Assembly (NCBI RefSeq): GCF_003852895.1
Contig: NZ_QUSW01000009.1
Coordinates: 62,001-126,000, forward strand
From: Rhizobacter terrae
GTDB taxonomy: Bacteria; Pseudomonadota; Gammaproteobacteria; Burkholderiales; Burkholderiaceae_C
Direction: 5' to 3'
DNA: 64,000 nucleotides
A program made the translations under genes and the position numbers. The notes under the pieces were generated by a model. That model saw only the letters and a list, made by a program, of their open reading frames with translations, was not told the origin of the DNA and made no database searches. Below, piece after piece: positions 43,855-52,649 of this stretch. Numbering within the stretch: position 1 is the first letter of the stretch; the number at the start of each line of letters is the position of its first letter.

Positions 43855-45314
43855 ACAAGAACATGCGCTCCAAGCTCATCGAACGCTTGCCCCGCCAACG
43901 ACTGCTCGCGGCTGCCGTCGCCGCATTGGTGTTGGCCGGTTGTGCGAGCACGACCATCAACGAGAATTTCACCAGCGTGCAACAGCTGAGCCAGGAGCGC
44001 CTTGGCGGTGAGGTGAAGTGGCTCACCACCGAAGACGCTCGACTCCAGGCACAAACCGATGTCGACGCGCTGCTGGCTAAGCCGCTCAGCGGCGACGACG
44101 CCGTTCGCATCGCGCTGGCCTACAGCCCCGCCTTGCAGGCAATGCTCTACGAGAGCGCCGCCAACTCAGCCGCGGCGACCCAGTCCGCCCGGCTGCCCAA
44201 TCCGGTGTTCGCGTTCGAACGCCTCGTGCGGGACAACGCTGGGGCACGCGAACTCGAACTCACGCGCACCCTGAGCTTCTCGGTGCTTGATCTGCTGCTC
44301 CTGCCAGCTCGCTTGCGACTCGCGGACTACCAGCAACAAGCCAGTCGTCTCACGCTCGCGTCGAACGTGGTTCAAGCCGCCACCGACGCCCGCCAGGCGT
44401 GGGTCAGTGCCGTCGCGGCCCAGCAGTCGGTGCTGTACTTCCAACAGGTCAAGGCCACGGCCGACGCGGGCGCCGAACTGGCTCGACGGATGCAAGCGGT
44501 GGGCAACTACAGCAAGCTGCAACGAGCGAGGGAACAGGCGTTTTCGGCCGACGCTGTCGCACAGCTGGCCCGGGCTCAGCAAGCCGCGCGCTCGACCCGC
44601 GAGGCACTGATCCGAATCCTCGGCTTGAACGAACAGCAGTCCTCGGCGTTGAAGCTTCCCGATCGCCTGCCCGACCTGCCGGCGGCGCCGAAGGACGAAG
44701 CAAGCATCGCCAAAACCGCCATGGCGCAGCGCCTGGACGTGCGCATGGCGCAGGCGAACTTGGAGTTCGTCGCGCGCGAACAGGGGCTCACGCGCGTCAC
44801 CAGCATCGTCAATGGTCTTGAGGTGGGCGTGACGCGCAAGAACGAAACGGGCCTCTCCCGGCAGAAGGGCTACGACTTGTCGGTGCCGCTGCCGATCTTC
44901 GATTTCGGCGACGCCACGCGAGCCCGCGCGCAAGCCACCTACATGGCGGCGTTCCACCGCGCAGCGCAGGTGGCCGTCGATGCCAACTCGCAGGTGCGCG
45001 AGAACTATGGCGCCTACCGCACCGCCTACGACATCGCCCGCCACTACCGCGACGAGATCGTGCCGCTGCGCAAGACGATCGCCGAAGAAAACATCCTTCG
45101 CTACAACGGGATGCTGATCGGCGTGTTCGAGCTGCTCGCCGACTCGCGCGAACAGATTGCAAGCGTGGTCCAGGCCATCGACGCGCAGCGCGACTTCTGG
45201 CTCGCGGACGCGGGGCTGCAAGCCACCCTGATCGGCCGGCCCATGTCCTCGATGTCCATGTCGCAAGACGGCGACTCCAGTTCCGCGAGCGGCGCCAAGG
45301 CCGCCGGCCACTGA
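43851..45314 (+). CDS. TolC/CusC-family outer-membrane lipoprotein
   Basis: 487 residues with a lipobox (LVLAGC, Cys about residue 31), so a lipidated outer-membrane channel of the RND efflux class; two long coiled helical hairpins are typical. It would normally pair with a membrane-fusion protein and an RND pump, but none is encoded within the window. Start overlaps the preceding gene. Either it serves an efflux system elsewhere or it works with the local periplasmic copper proteins. Confidence 0.87.
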   Translation: MNKNMRSKLIERLPRQRLLAAAVAALVLAGCASTTINENFTSVQQLSQERLGGEVKWLTTEDARLQAQTDVDALLAKPLSGDDAVRIALAYSPALQAMLYESAANSAAATQSARLPNPVFAFERLVRDNAGARELELTRTLSFSVLDLLLLPARLRLADYQQQASRLTLASNVVQAATDARQAWVSAVAAQQSVLYFQQVKATADAGAELARRMQAVGNYSKLQRAREQAFSADAVAQLARAQQAARSTREALIRILGLNEQQSSALKLPDRLPDLPAAPKDEASIAKTAMAQRLDVRMAQANLEFVAREQGLTRVTSIVNGLEVGVTRKNETGLSRQKGYDLSVPLPIFDFGDATRARAQATYMAAFHRAAQVAVDANSQVRENYGAYRTAYDIARHYRDEIVPLRKTIAEENILRYNGMLIGVFELLADSREQIASVVQAIDAQRDFWLADAGLQATLIGRPMSSMSMSQDGDSSSASGAKAAGH

Positions 45315-45332
45315 CCTTTTGACGGAATTCTC

Positions 45333-46760
45333 ATGACAACGAATCGACGCAACTTCCTGCTCGGCGGCGCCGGGGCGAGCGTGGCTCTGGCCGCCACCAG
45401 TGTGAGCAAGGTAGCGATGGCTGCATTGCCCGAGCCCGTGCTGCAGACCACGCCCAACACCATGCCCCCGCTCGTACCCAACACCGGGCGCCAATACAAC
45501 CCGGTGGTCACGCTCAATGGCTGGACCTTGCCCTGGCGCATGAACAACGGCGTCAAGGAGTTCCACCTCGTGGCCGAACCGGTCGTGCGCGAAATGGCGC
45601 CGGGCTTCAAGGCGCATTTGTGGGGCTACAACGGCCAGTCGCCGGGGCCGACCATCGAAGTGGTGGAGGGCGACCGCGTGCGCATCTTCGTCACCAACAA
45701 GCTGCCCGAGCGCACCTCCATCCACTGGCACGGCCAGCGTCTGCCCAACGGCATGGATGGCGTGGTGGGGCTCACCCAGACGCCGATCGAGCCGGGCAAG
45801 ACCTACGTCTACGAGTTCGTCGCGCGCCGGCCGGGCACCTTCATGTACCACCCGCACGCCGACGAGATGACGCAGATGGCCATGGGCATGATGGGCTTCT
45901 GGGTCACGCACCCGAAGGCCAAGCACCCGCTCATCGACGAGGTCGATCGCGACTTCGTGTTCCTTCTCAATGCCTACGACATCGAGCCGGGTGCCTACAC
46001 ACCCAAGATCATGACGATGCTCGACTTCAACCTGTGGTCGTGGAACAGCCGCATCTTCCCGGGCATCGATTCGCTCAACGTGCGACAGGGCGACAAGGTG
46101 CGCATCCGCATGGGCAACCTGACGATGACCAACCACCCGATGCACCTGCACGGGCACGAGTTCCTCGTCACCGGCACCGATGGCGGCCCGACCCCGAAGT
46201 CCAGCCGCTGGCACGAGGTCACCACCGATGTGGCGGTCGGCCAGATGCGCCAGCTCGAATTCATCGCGGACGAGGAGGGCGACTGGGCGTTCCACTGCCA
46301 CAAGAGCCACCACACGATGAACGCGATGGGCCACGAGGTGCCCACGATGATCGGTGTGGAGCATCGCGGGGTCGTGCGCGAGATCAACAAGCTCATCCCC
46401 GACTACATGGTGATGGCCGAGCGCGGCATGGCCGACATGTCCGAGATGGAGATGCCCATTCCCGACAACACCGCGCGAATGATGGGCGGCGAGGGCCCCT
46501 TCGGCTCGGTCGAGATGGGCGGCATGTTCAGCGTGGTCAAGGTGCGGCGCAACCAGCCGCGCGGCGACTACAAGGACCCGGGTTGGTACAAGCACCCGAC
46601 AGGCACCAACGCGTTTGAGTGGACCGGCGCCATGCCCGAACCGTCGCGGTTCGCGAGCGAAGGCGGGCAGTCCATGCCGGTGTCGCGGCGCAACAGGCCC
46701 AAGGACATCGAAGTACAGATCCGCAAGCCAGGCGCCGGGTCTGCGCAGCACAACCATTGA
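45333..46760 (+). CDS. Multicopper oxidase (Tat-exported)
   Basis: 475 residues that probably oxidise Cu(I) in the periplasm. Twin-arginine signal (TTNRRNFLLGG) and all copper-site motifs: IHWHG, MYHPH, HPMHLHGHEF and HCHKSHHTM with the type-1 Cys. The C-terminal half is Met-rich (MGMMGF, MAERGMADMSEMEM), a feature of copper-tolerance oxidases. It follows the lipoprotein gene by 18 bp. Confidence 0.92.
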   Translation: MTTNRRNFLLGGAGASVALAATSVSKVAMAALPEPVLQTTPNTMPPLVPNTGRQYNPVVTLNGWTLPWRMNNGVKEFHLVAEPVVREMAPGFKAHLWGYNGQSPGPTIEVVEGDRVRIFVTNKLPERTSIHWHGQRLPNGMDGVVGLTQTPIEPGKTYVYEFVARRPGTFMYHPHADEMTQMAMGMMGFWVTHPKAKHPLIDEVDRDFVFLLNAYDIEPGAYTPKIMTMLDFNLWSWNSRIFPGIDSLNVRQGDKVRIRMGNLTMTNHPMHLHGHEFLVTGTDGGPTPKSSRWHEVTTDVAVGQMRQLEFIADEEGDWAFHCHKSHHTMNAMGHEVPTMIGVEHRGVVREINKLIPDYMVMAERGMADMSEMEMPIPDNTARMMGGEGPFGSVEMGGMFSVVKVRRNQPRGDYKDPGWYKHPTGTNAFEWTGAMPEPSRFASEGGQSMPVSRRNRPKDIEVQIRKPGAGSAQHNH

Positions 46761-46768
46761 GGGCGATC

Positions 46769-47521
46769 ATGGTCAAATCGTTGCTGCAGCAGTTCCTTCG
46801 ACGCTCCCCACCCAGCGCCGCGGGTCATCACGACAGCCCGTTCGAGATGACCGATGACGCGACCGGTGCCCCGCTGGACGCCCTGCGTCTGCGGGCCCTG
46901 GAAGCCTTGAACGTGCAACCAGGCGAGACGGTTTTCGACGTGGGCTGTGGCACTGGCTCGCTGCTGCCGACGCTGGCCCGCCGGGTTCAGGAGAACGGCT
47001 GGGTGGTGGGCATCGAACGCTCGCCGCACATGGCCGAACACGCCAAGCGTCGCATCGAAGGCATCGCTTTCGGGTACTGCGTTCAGGTCGACGAGACCTC
47101 GGCCGAGCGCTTCGAGACCACGCAGCGCGCCGACGCGATGATCTTTTCCTTCGCGCACGACGTGTTGCTGTCACCGGATGCGCTGAACCGCCTGATTCGC
47201 TTTTGCAAGCCACGCGCGCGCATCGCGATCGTCGGCCTCAAGACCTTGCCCTGGTGGTGGGGTGGGCCATTGAACGCGTTCAACCTGTATCGAGCACGCA
47301 AGAGCTTCGACACATGGATGGGACTCGACCGCCCATGGAGCCTGCTCGAAGGATGCGGCGCCGAACTGCGACAAATTGAGTCCGCGTGGTGCGGCAATCT
47401 CTTCATTGCCATCGGGCAGCTCGGAGACGACATCCGGGATTCGCCCAACGCGCCGGTGTACGCGCCGGCCTTTTTCGAACCCCTTTTTATCCCCTCATCC
47501 AAACCGAGAAAGCCGAAATGA
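46769..47521 (+). CDS. Class I SAM-dependent methyltransferase
   Basis: 250 residues. SAM motif VFDVGCGTGSLLPTLARRV, acidic loop GIERSPHM and PDALNRLIRFCKPRARIAIVG. It lies between the multicopper oxidase and the cupredoxin genes, with ATGA overlap to the latter, so it is expressed with copper resistance. The substrate is unknown; no link between copper handling and this methylation is established. Confidence 0.85.
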   Translation: MVKSLLQQFLRRSPPSAAGHHDSPFEMTDDATGAPLDALRLRALEALNVQPGETVFDVGCGTGSLLPTLARRVQENGWVVGIERSPHMAEHAKRRIEGIAFGYCVQVDETSAERFETTQRADAMIFSFAHDVLLSPDALNRLIRFCKPRARIAIVGLKTLPWWWGGPLNAFNLYRARKSFDTWMGLDRPWSLLEGCGAELRQIESAWCGNLFIAIGQLGDDIRDSPNAPVYAPAFFEPLFIPSSKPRKPK

Positions 47522-48090
47522 AAAAGTCACTTATCGCCCTTGCCGCTGCTCTGTTCGCAGTCGGCACCTATGCGCACGACGGCGAAGACCACGCAGCATC
47601 TGCCGCTGCGGGCAAAGCCGCGGACGGCCACAGCCATGGCGCAGCCGGTCACTCTCACGGGGACGCCAGCGCCATTGGCGCACCTGGCGACAAGGCCAAG
47701 GTGACGCGCACGGTCAGCGTCGACATGACCGACGCCATGCGCTTCAACCCGTCGAGCATCTCGGCCAAGCAAAACGAGACCATCCGCTTCGTCATCAAGA
47801 ACTCCGGCGCCGTGAAGCATGAATTCGTTCTCGGCACGGAGGCGGAGCTCAAGGAGCACTACGAGCTGATGAAGAAGTTCCCGGAGATGGAGCACTCGGA
47901 CCCCAACCAGGTGACCGTTGCGCCGGGCAAGACGGGCGAGGTGATCTGGAAGTTCACCAAGGCCGGCAAGATCGATTTCGCGTGTCTTCAGCCGGGTCAC
48001 TACGACGCCGGCATGAAGGGCGCCGTGAATGTCGCTGCAGGCAAGGGCGGTGCAGCCAAGGGTGACGGACATGCCGATCACAAGCACTGA
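47518..48090 (+). CDS. Plastocyanin/azurin-like cupredoxin, exported
   Basis: 190 residues, signal peptide, His-rich N-terminal linker (DGHSHGAAGHSHGDA) and a blue-copper fold: RFVIKNSGAVKHEFVLG (His ligand) and FACLQPGHYDAGMKG (Cys, His, Met ligands). Likely an electron or copper carrier in the periplasm. Start overlaps the methyltransferase stop; the end overlaps the DUF411 start. Paralogue at 59415. Confidence 0.88.
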   Translation: MKKSLIALAAALFAVGTYAHDGEDHAASAAAGKAADGHSHGAAGHSHGDASAIGAPGDKAKVTRTVSVDMTDAMRFNPSSISAKQNETIRFVIKNSGAVKHEFVLGTEAELKEHYELMKKFPEMEHSDPNQVTVAPGKTGEVIWKFTKAGKIDFACLQPGHYDAGMKGAVNVAAGKGGAAKGDGHADHKH

Positions 48091-48550
48091 TCTGGCACGC
48101 CGGGGCTGGCTGATCGGGGCGGGCGCCGCGGCGCTCGCAGGCGCTCTGCCACTGAGTTCTCTTGCGCACGGCACTGCGCCTCATGTCGAAATGTGGAGCA
48201 GCGAAGGCTGCGAGTGCTGCGACCAATGGGCCAAGCACCTGCAGAACTACCTGTTCGTCGTCACCCAGCGCAAGGTCGAGGAGGTGGCCGCGGTGCGCAA
48301 GCAATTGGGCATGCCGGAGAAATACGCCGGCTGCCACGTGGCTCGCGCCGGCCGCTACGTGATCGACGGGCATGTGCCGGCGCTGGACATTCTCACGCTC
48401 ATGCGCGAGCAGCCGCAGGCGATCGGCCTGGCGGTGCCCGACATGCCTACCGGTTCTCCGGGAATGGAGCGAGGCGGGCGCAAAGACCCGTACCAGGTGT
48501 TGCTGATTGGCCTCGATGCCAGCGCAACGGTTTTCAAGTCGTACTCCTGA
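48071..48550 (+). CDS. DUF411 metal-binding protein
   Basis: 159 residues with a Tat-like signal (LARRGWLIGAGAAALAGAL) and the DUF411 motif SSEGCECCDQWAKHLQN plus AGCHVARAGRYVIDGHVP. DUF411 proteins occur in copper operons and are thought to bind copper by the Cys pair. Start overlaps the cupredoxin gene by 20 bp. Confidence 0.88.
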   Translation: MPITSTDLARRGWLIGAGAAALAGALPLSSLAHGTAPHVEMWSSEGCECCDQWAKHLQNYLFVVTQRKVEEVAAVRKQLGMPEKYAGCHVARAGRYVIDGHVPALDILTLMREQPQAIGLAVPDMPTGSPGMERGGRKDPYQVLLIGLDASATVFKSYS

Positions 48551-48561
48551 AAGGAAGCATC

Positions 48562-48939
48562 ATGAAGTTCAAATTCGCAACCACCGCGCTCGCCATCCTT
48601 GCTGCTGCCGGTCTCTGGACATCGGCTCAGGCGCAGACGGCCGGAGCTGCGACGAGCCCGGCTGCCGGCACGTCCACCGGCGTGACCGGAGCGACGGCAT
48701 CGGGCATGCAGATGCCCGACATGAGCGATGGCGAGGTCCGCAAGATCGACAAGGAGAACAAGAAGATTACTCTCAAGCACGGCGAGATCAAGAACCTCGG
48801 CATGCCCGGCATGACCATGGTCTTCCAGGTCAAGGACCCGGCCGTGCTCGACACCTTGAAACAAGGCGACAAGGTGATGTTCAAGGCGGAGAAGGCGAAC
48901 GGGGCGCTCGTGGTCACCGAGATCCAGTCCGCCAAGTAA
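48562..48939 (+). CDS. CusF-like periplasmic copper chaperone
   Basis: 125 residues with signal peptide and the domain GEVRKIDKENKKITLKHGEI followed by KNLGMPGMTMVFQVKDP, closely related to the proteins at 42228 and 58971. AAGGA before the ATG. The metal site would use the His and the Met residues of MPGMTM. Confidence 0.88.
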   Translation: MKFKFATTALAILAAAGLWTSAQAQTAGAATSPAAGTSTGVTGATASGMQMPDMSDGEVRKIDKENKKITLKHGEIKNLGMPGMTMVFQVKDPAVLDTLKQGDKVMFKAEKANGALVVTEIQSAK

Positions 48940-48954
48940 ACGCGTCGCATCGGG

Positions 48955-49491
48955 ATGAGCCTGCAACGCGCGCTGCCCTGGGGACTCGCCGCCGCCACCC
49001 TGGCGACGGGTCTGATGTGGCGCGACTGCGTGCTTATCGCAAGCGCGGCAGTGATCGCGATGCAGGCGTTTCACCGGACGATGGACGCGCTCGCCCCTCA
49101 AACCGGATGGGCCGCGGCGGCGCGGTGTTGGCTGATGGGCGGCGCCACCATGGCCGCGGCGCTCATCCTCGTTGGCACCGTCATCGCTGCCTGGTTCGAA
49201 CTGTGGACACCGGCCAATGATCGAGGCGTGCAAACGATGGCGGCGCTGGTGGTGGTCCAGGGGGTGATGTGGGCGCGGTATCGACGGTCGCCATTGGTCG
49301 ATGAAGCGGGACGCATCGGCGCGTGGACGCTCACCGGTGCGCTCGTGGCGCTGGTGGCCAAGGGATTCGCAGGCGTGGAGTTTGCGCCATGTCTCTTCGC
49401 ACTCGCGGTCAGCGGTGCGCTCGTGCTCGCCGGATGGCGTCTTGCGCGCGATGACGCATCCCTCTTCCTTTGGAGCGGTCAGCGCAGGTGA
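48955..49491 (+). CDS. Hypothetical inner-membrane protein
   Basis: 178 residues with about five hydrophobic segments (LIASAAVIAMQAF, MAAALILVGTVIAAWF, ALVAKGFAGVEFAPCLFALAV). No recognised family. It is 15 bp after the CusF gene and in the same operon, so a copper-related membrane role is guessed only from position. Confidence 0.65.
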   Translation: MSLQRALPWGLAAATLATGLMWRDCVLIASAAVIAMQAFHRTMDALAPQTGWAAAARCWLMGGATMAAALILVGTVIAAWFELWTPANDRGVQTMAALVVVQGVMWARYRRSPLVDEAGRIGAWTLTGALVALVAKGFAGVEFAPCLFALAVSGALVLAGWRLARDDASLFLWSGQRR

Positions 49492-49497
49492 ACGCCA

Positions 49498-49683
49498 ATG
49501 CCACACGAACTGCGAGGCTTGCAGGACCAACCTCACGAGGTGTTCACGTACATCCTCACCGCGGGCGCGTTTGTCGGGCTGCTGATCGTGGTGTTCGTGA
49601 TCTACATGCGGTGGAAACACCCAGGCAACTCGCGCGCACCCAAGGGTGGAGCGCCGCCTCGCGCGAAGCGACGGCGACGATGA
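49498..49683 (+). CDS. Small single-TM protein
   Basis: 61 residues, one TM helix (ILTAGAFVGLLIVVFVIYM) and a strongly basic C-terminus (PRAKRRRR), so N-out/C-in topology is likely. Six bp after the previous gene. No known family; a small subunit or membrane anchor is possible. Confidence 0.6.
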   Translation: MPHELRGLQDQPHEVFTYILTAGAFVGLLIVVFVIYMRWKHPGNSRAPKGGAPPRAKRRRR

Positions 49684-49754
49684 ATGAGCGGCTGCGACCC
49701 TGGGCCGTGGTTGCGACATGAAGGTTTTGACTACTACAAAGAAGGAAGACAACG

Positions 49755-50144
49755 ATGACGAAGACAAGGAATGCAGTGGCCCTTGCCGCGACCGGCGCGA
49801 TGCTGCTGATCGGCACGGGCGCAAGGGCCGAACTGATCGAGATTGATTGGGATGCGTCGGGCCATTTCGAGCGCGCGATCGACGTGGCGCCGGGCAAGTT
49901 TGCCGAACTGTGCGGAAAGCTCACCAAGGGCCAGGCCATCGCCTGGTCGTTCAAGGGCCACGAGCCGCTGAACTTCAACATCCACTACCACGAAGGCAAG
50001 AACGTCGTCTTCCCGGCCAAGCAAGACAAGGTCGCCTCCTCGGACGGCGAACTGCAGGTTCCCGTCGATCAGGACTACTGCTGGATGTGGGACAACAAGA
50101 CGAGCGCGAAGTCGACCTTGATGGTCACGTTGCATCGTCGATGA
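49755..50144 (+). CDS. Hypothetical periplasmic protein
   Basis: 129 residues with a signal peptide (AATGAMLLIGTGARAE) and a beta-rich mature part: AIDVAPGKFAELCGKLTKGQ, FNIHYHEGKNVVFPA and YCWMWDNKTSAKSTLMVTL. The last motif resembles the final strands of GOLD-like domains. The two Cys and the His residues could bind metal. Good ribosome site (GAAGGAAGAC). Likely part of copper handling. Confidence 0.65.
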   Translation: MTKTRNAVALAATGAMLLIGTGARAELIEIDWDASGHFERAIDVAPGKFAELCGKLTKGQAIAWSFKGHEPLNFNIHYHEGKNVVFPAKQDKVASSDGELQVPVDQDYCWMWDNKTSAKSTLMVTLHRR

Positions 50145-50348
50145 AGGCCTTGCCGGCCCTTGCAGATTTGCATGGAGGGAATGCCGCAGACGACGCCTCC
50201 TGAAGCTCGAAAGCGTCGATATCACGCGTCTGACAAGAGGGCGGGTGGGAGGCTGGTCGCGCGAACGTCAAGCGGTGGTCTTTCACCGCAGGCGTTCTGT
50301 TTGCCTCTCAAGGTTGCCGAATTTCCGGCGCGAAGCAAGGAGATCCAA

Positions 50349-50726
50349 ATGGCCCATCAGCAGTTTCAATCGTGCATCGACGCTTGCAACGAATGTGCAG
50401 TGGCATGCAACCACTGCGCGACCGCCTGCCTGCAGGAACCTGACGTGAAGATGATGGCGCGCTGTAGCGCGCTGGACATCGAATGCGCTGCCATCTGCCA
50501 GCTGGCGGCGGCCTCGATGGCGCGCGGTGGTGAATTCGCCTCGGCCATCTGCGCGGTCTGCGCGGACATCTGCGAAGCCTGCGGCGATGAGTGTGCCAAG
50601 CACTCGATGGCGCATTGCCAGGACTGCGCCAAGGCCTGTCAGCGCTGCGCCCAGGAGTGCCGCAAGATGAGCGGGCAGGGCGCCGGCGCGAGGGCTGACG
50701 CGGCCTTGGGCGTGCATGCCCATTGA
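50349..50726 (+). CDS. Cytosolic four-helix-bundle copper-storage protein (Csp3-like)
   Basis: 125 residues with more than 20 Cys spaced in CxxxC/CxxC arrays along four helices (CNECAVACNHCATACL, CAVCADICEACGDECAKH). Csp proteins fill the helix bundle core with Cu(I). No signal peptide, so this is the cytosolic Csp3 type. AAGGAG before the ATG. The upstream in-frame codons back to 50160 lack a ribosome site and are not included. Confidence 0.9.
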   Translation: MAHQQFQSCIDACNECAVACNHCATACLQEPDVKMMARCSALDIECAAICQLAAASMARGGEFASAICAVCADICEACGDECAKHSMAHCQDCAKACQRCAQECRKMSGQGAGARADAALGVHAH

Positions 50727-50851
50727 CCGCATGGCCGCCAACACCCGCGCATCGGGGCTGCCATGGGCCGCCTGACGGGCATCGGGACGCCGGCCCCCTC
50801 AGAGGACCGCGGGCCGGCACGGCGACCACTACGACGAGGTGACAACTGACA

Positions 50852-51793
50852 GTGATTGATATCGATGACTTGATCGAAGACCCCAAGGACGGTGGGCTCG
50901 AACTGCTTGACTGCGTGGTGGTGGGTGCGGGACCGGCGGGCTTGACCGCCGGTCTCTACTTGCGCCGCTTCCATCGCAATGTGCGGATCGTGGACGCAGG
51001 TGCGAGCCGCGCACTGCAAATCTCGCGCTCCAACAACTGCCCGGGATTCCCGTCGGGTGTGGCTGGCGTCCAATTGCTGGAGCGAATGGTCCGGCACTTG
51101 CGGCAGGTGGACGGTTTCGTCCTTCATGACACCGTCTCGCACATCCTTCGACATCCGGATGACTCGTTCGTGGTGTGCTTGAGCCACGAGAAGCTGTGGA
51201 CGCGCAATGTGCTGCTGTGCACAGGCGTGAAGGACCGGCAGCCTGACGTGGCCGGTGTCGATGCCCTCGTCTCCGCCGATCTGCTGCGCCAATGTCCGGT
51301 CTGCGACGGCTACGAGTTCACCGGAAAACACATCGGCGTCATCGGCAACTCGCTGCACGGCGTGAAGGAGGCCGCCTTCATCCGGCACTTCAGTGCGAAC
51401 GTTTCGTTCATCGAAATTGCGGCCAAGACTCCCTGCACAAGGCTCGACGTAGCGGTGCATTCAGCGGGCCTGCACCGCATTCCCGGTGTGGCCAGACATC
51501 TCGCCGTGGATGCCGATCACAAGGCTTTCGTCACGATGGACGATGGCAGCGGCCATCGGTTCGATGTCCTCTATGCGGCGTTGGGCGCGGACCCGCGGTC
51601 ACAGTTGGGCTCGGCTTTGGGCGCCAGTGTCGACGAGCGCGGAAATCTCGTGACCGATGCGCACTCGAAGACCAGCGTGCCACACCTGTATGCGGCGGGA
51701 GACGTGGTCAGTGCGCTCGACCAGATTTCCGTGGCTGTGGGTCATGCTGCCATTGCCGCCACAGCCATTCACAACGATCTGTCATCCGCGTGA
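50852..51793 (+). CDS. Thioredoxin-reductase-like FAD protein
   Basis: 313 residues with FAD motif DCVVVGAGPAGLTAGLYLRR, a redox-active CPVC (Cys148, Cys151; QCPVCDGYEF), a second nucleotide-binding motif IGVIGNSLHGVKEA that lacks the usual GxGxxA pattern, and YAAGDVVSALDQI. The N-terminal extension of 18 residues is acidic. Start GTG with GAGGTGA upstream. The degenerate NADPH motif may mean a different electron donor. It follows Csp and may reduce Cys thiols needed for copper storage. Confidence 0.85.
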   Translation: MIDIDDLIEDPKDGGLELLDCVVVGAGPAGLTAGLYLRRFHRNVRIVDAGASRALQISRSNNCPGFPSGVAGVQLLERMVRHLRQVDGFVLHDTVSHILRHPDDSFVVCLSHEKLWTRNVLLCTGVKDRQPDVAGVDALVSADLLRQCPVCDGYEFTGKHIGVIGNSLHGVKEAAFIRHFSANVSFIEIAAKTPCTRLDVAVHSAGLHRIPGVARHLAVDADHKAFVTMDDGSGHRFDVLYAALGADPRSQLGSALGASVDERGNLVTDAHSKTSVPHLYAAGDVVSALDQISVAVGHAAIAATAIHNDLSSA

Positions 51794-51870
51794 GCCTACA
51801 TGCTGCCGATTCAGTGCTTGGACAGCGGAGGAGGAATCTGGGGCAATGACCGCCAATGTTGCACAAGGCC

Positions 51871-52149
51871 TCAATCCGTTCGTACGGCGCTGCCCCACTC
51901 GGTACGGTCGTCCGCAATCATCCGTGGGCCAGTCAAGGGCCACTGTTGGCGAATCGCTCCCACGTCGTCTCGTGAGTTCGCCGCGGCCCAGTTGGCCGCG
52001 TACCCAGAGAACGTGACATCGTGGCCGCACGACATCCAGTGCGAGATCATGATTAACGTCTGCTCAAGGTTCTGACCTTTCCTCGCGAACTGCTTCAGTT
52101 GCTCGCGCTCCTGGTAGGTCATCGAGTGCTTCTGTTCGTCGTCATCCAT
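51871..52149 (-). CDS. Hypothetical small protein
   Basis: 92 residues, MDDDEQKHSMTYQEREQLKQ, with GGGAG seven bases before the ATG. First half helical and charged, second half low in structure. No family recognised. It sits between the copper island and the XRE gene. Confidence 0.5.
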   Translation of the reverse strand: MDDDEQKHSMTYQEREQLKQFARKGQNLEQTLIMISHWMSCGHDVTFSGYAANWAAANSRDDVGAIRQQWPLTGPRMIADDRTEWGSAVRTD

Positions 52150-52246
52150 TTCGAGTCTCCCAGGTGTGGATCCCTAGTCTATGGCGATGAGCTTGGCCGA
52201 ATGTCACGGTCTGCGTCGGCGGTCGTCGTGAACGACTCGAAGCGAA

Positions 52247-52609
52247 TCAGCTTCCGAGGAAGGCGGCCAGGATGGCCAATCCGATGAGCGCCGCTGCCGG
52301 GTTGGTGCGGCGCTCCGCGACGATCTCGATGCCTTGCCCTTCGATCTGGCGGGCAACAACCTCGACCTTTGCCATCAATTGAGACACGGACAATCCGAGC
52401 GCGGTCGCGCAAAGACGGAGTTGCCAGACATTCATCGTGGTGTCGCCAGACTCCAGGCGGGAATAGGCCGACTGAGACACCCCCAGGAATCCGGCCATGG
52501 ACGCCTGGTCGATGCCCCGATGACCGCGTTCCGATTTGACGACCTGACCCAGGAGCGACGGGTAGGGCATCTCCGGCTTCGGCACCTGCGGGGTTGACAC
52601 TCTGCTCAT
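52247..52609 (-). CDS. XRE-family regulator with C-terminal hydrophobic helix
   Basis: 120 residues with an N-terminal HTH (QASMAGFLGVSQSAYSRLESGDTTMNVWQL) and a C-terminal hydrophobic stretch (NPAAALIGLAILAAFLG) that could anchor it to the membrane. It is divergent from the LRAT-like gene; the palindrome TGCATTTAATGCA lies directly upstream of its start. The start is uncertain because no ribosome site is visible; an ATG at 52570 is also possible. Confidence 0.75.
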   Translation of the reverse strand: MSRVSTPQVPKPEMPYPSLLGQVVKSERGHRGIDQASMAGFLGVSQSAYSRLESGDTTMNVWQLRLCATALGLSVSQLMAKVEVVARQIEGQGIEIVAERRTNPAAALIGLAILAAFLGS

Positions 52610-52612
52610 TTA

Positions 52613-52625
52613 TGCATTTAATGCA
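52613..52625. promoter_or_regulatory. Palindromic operator between XRE and LRAT-like genes
   Basis: TGCAT-TTA-ATGCA, perfect 5-bp arms, in a 40-bp divergent AT-rich gap. Its place at both starts suits an autoregulated divergent pair controlled by the XRE protein. Confidence 0.65.
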
Positions 52626-52649
52626 AACATGTTCAATGAGAATCCTACC

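Noticed and set aside
44166-46757. 863-codon open frame on the minus strand opposite the TolC and multicopper oxidase genes
   Set aside because: Shadow frame produced by high GC; its His/Arg/Gly-rich sequence mirrors the real coding strand, and both opposite genes have full conserved motifs.
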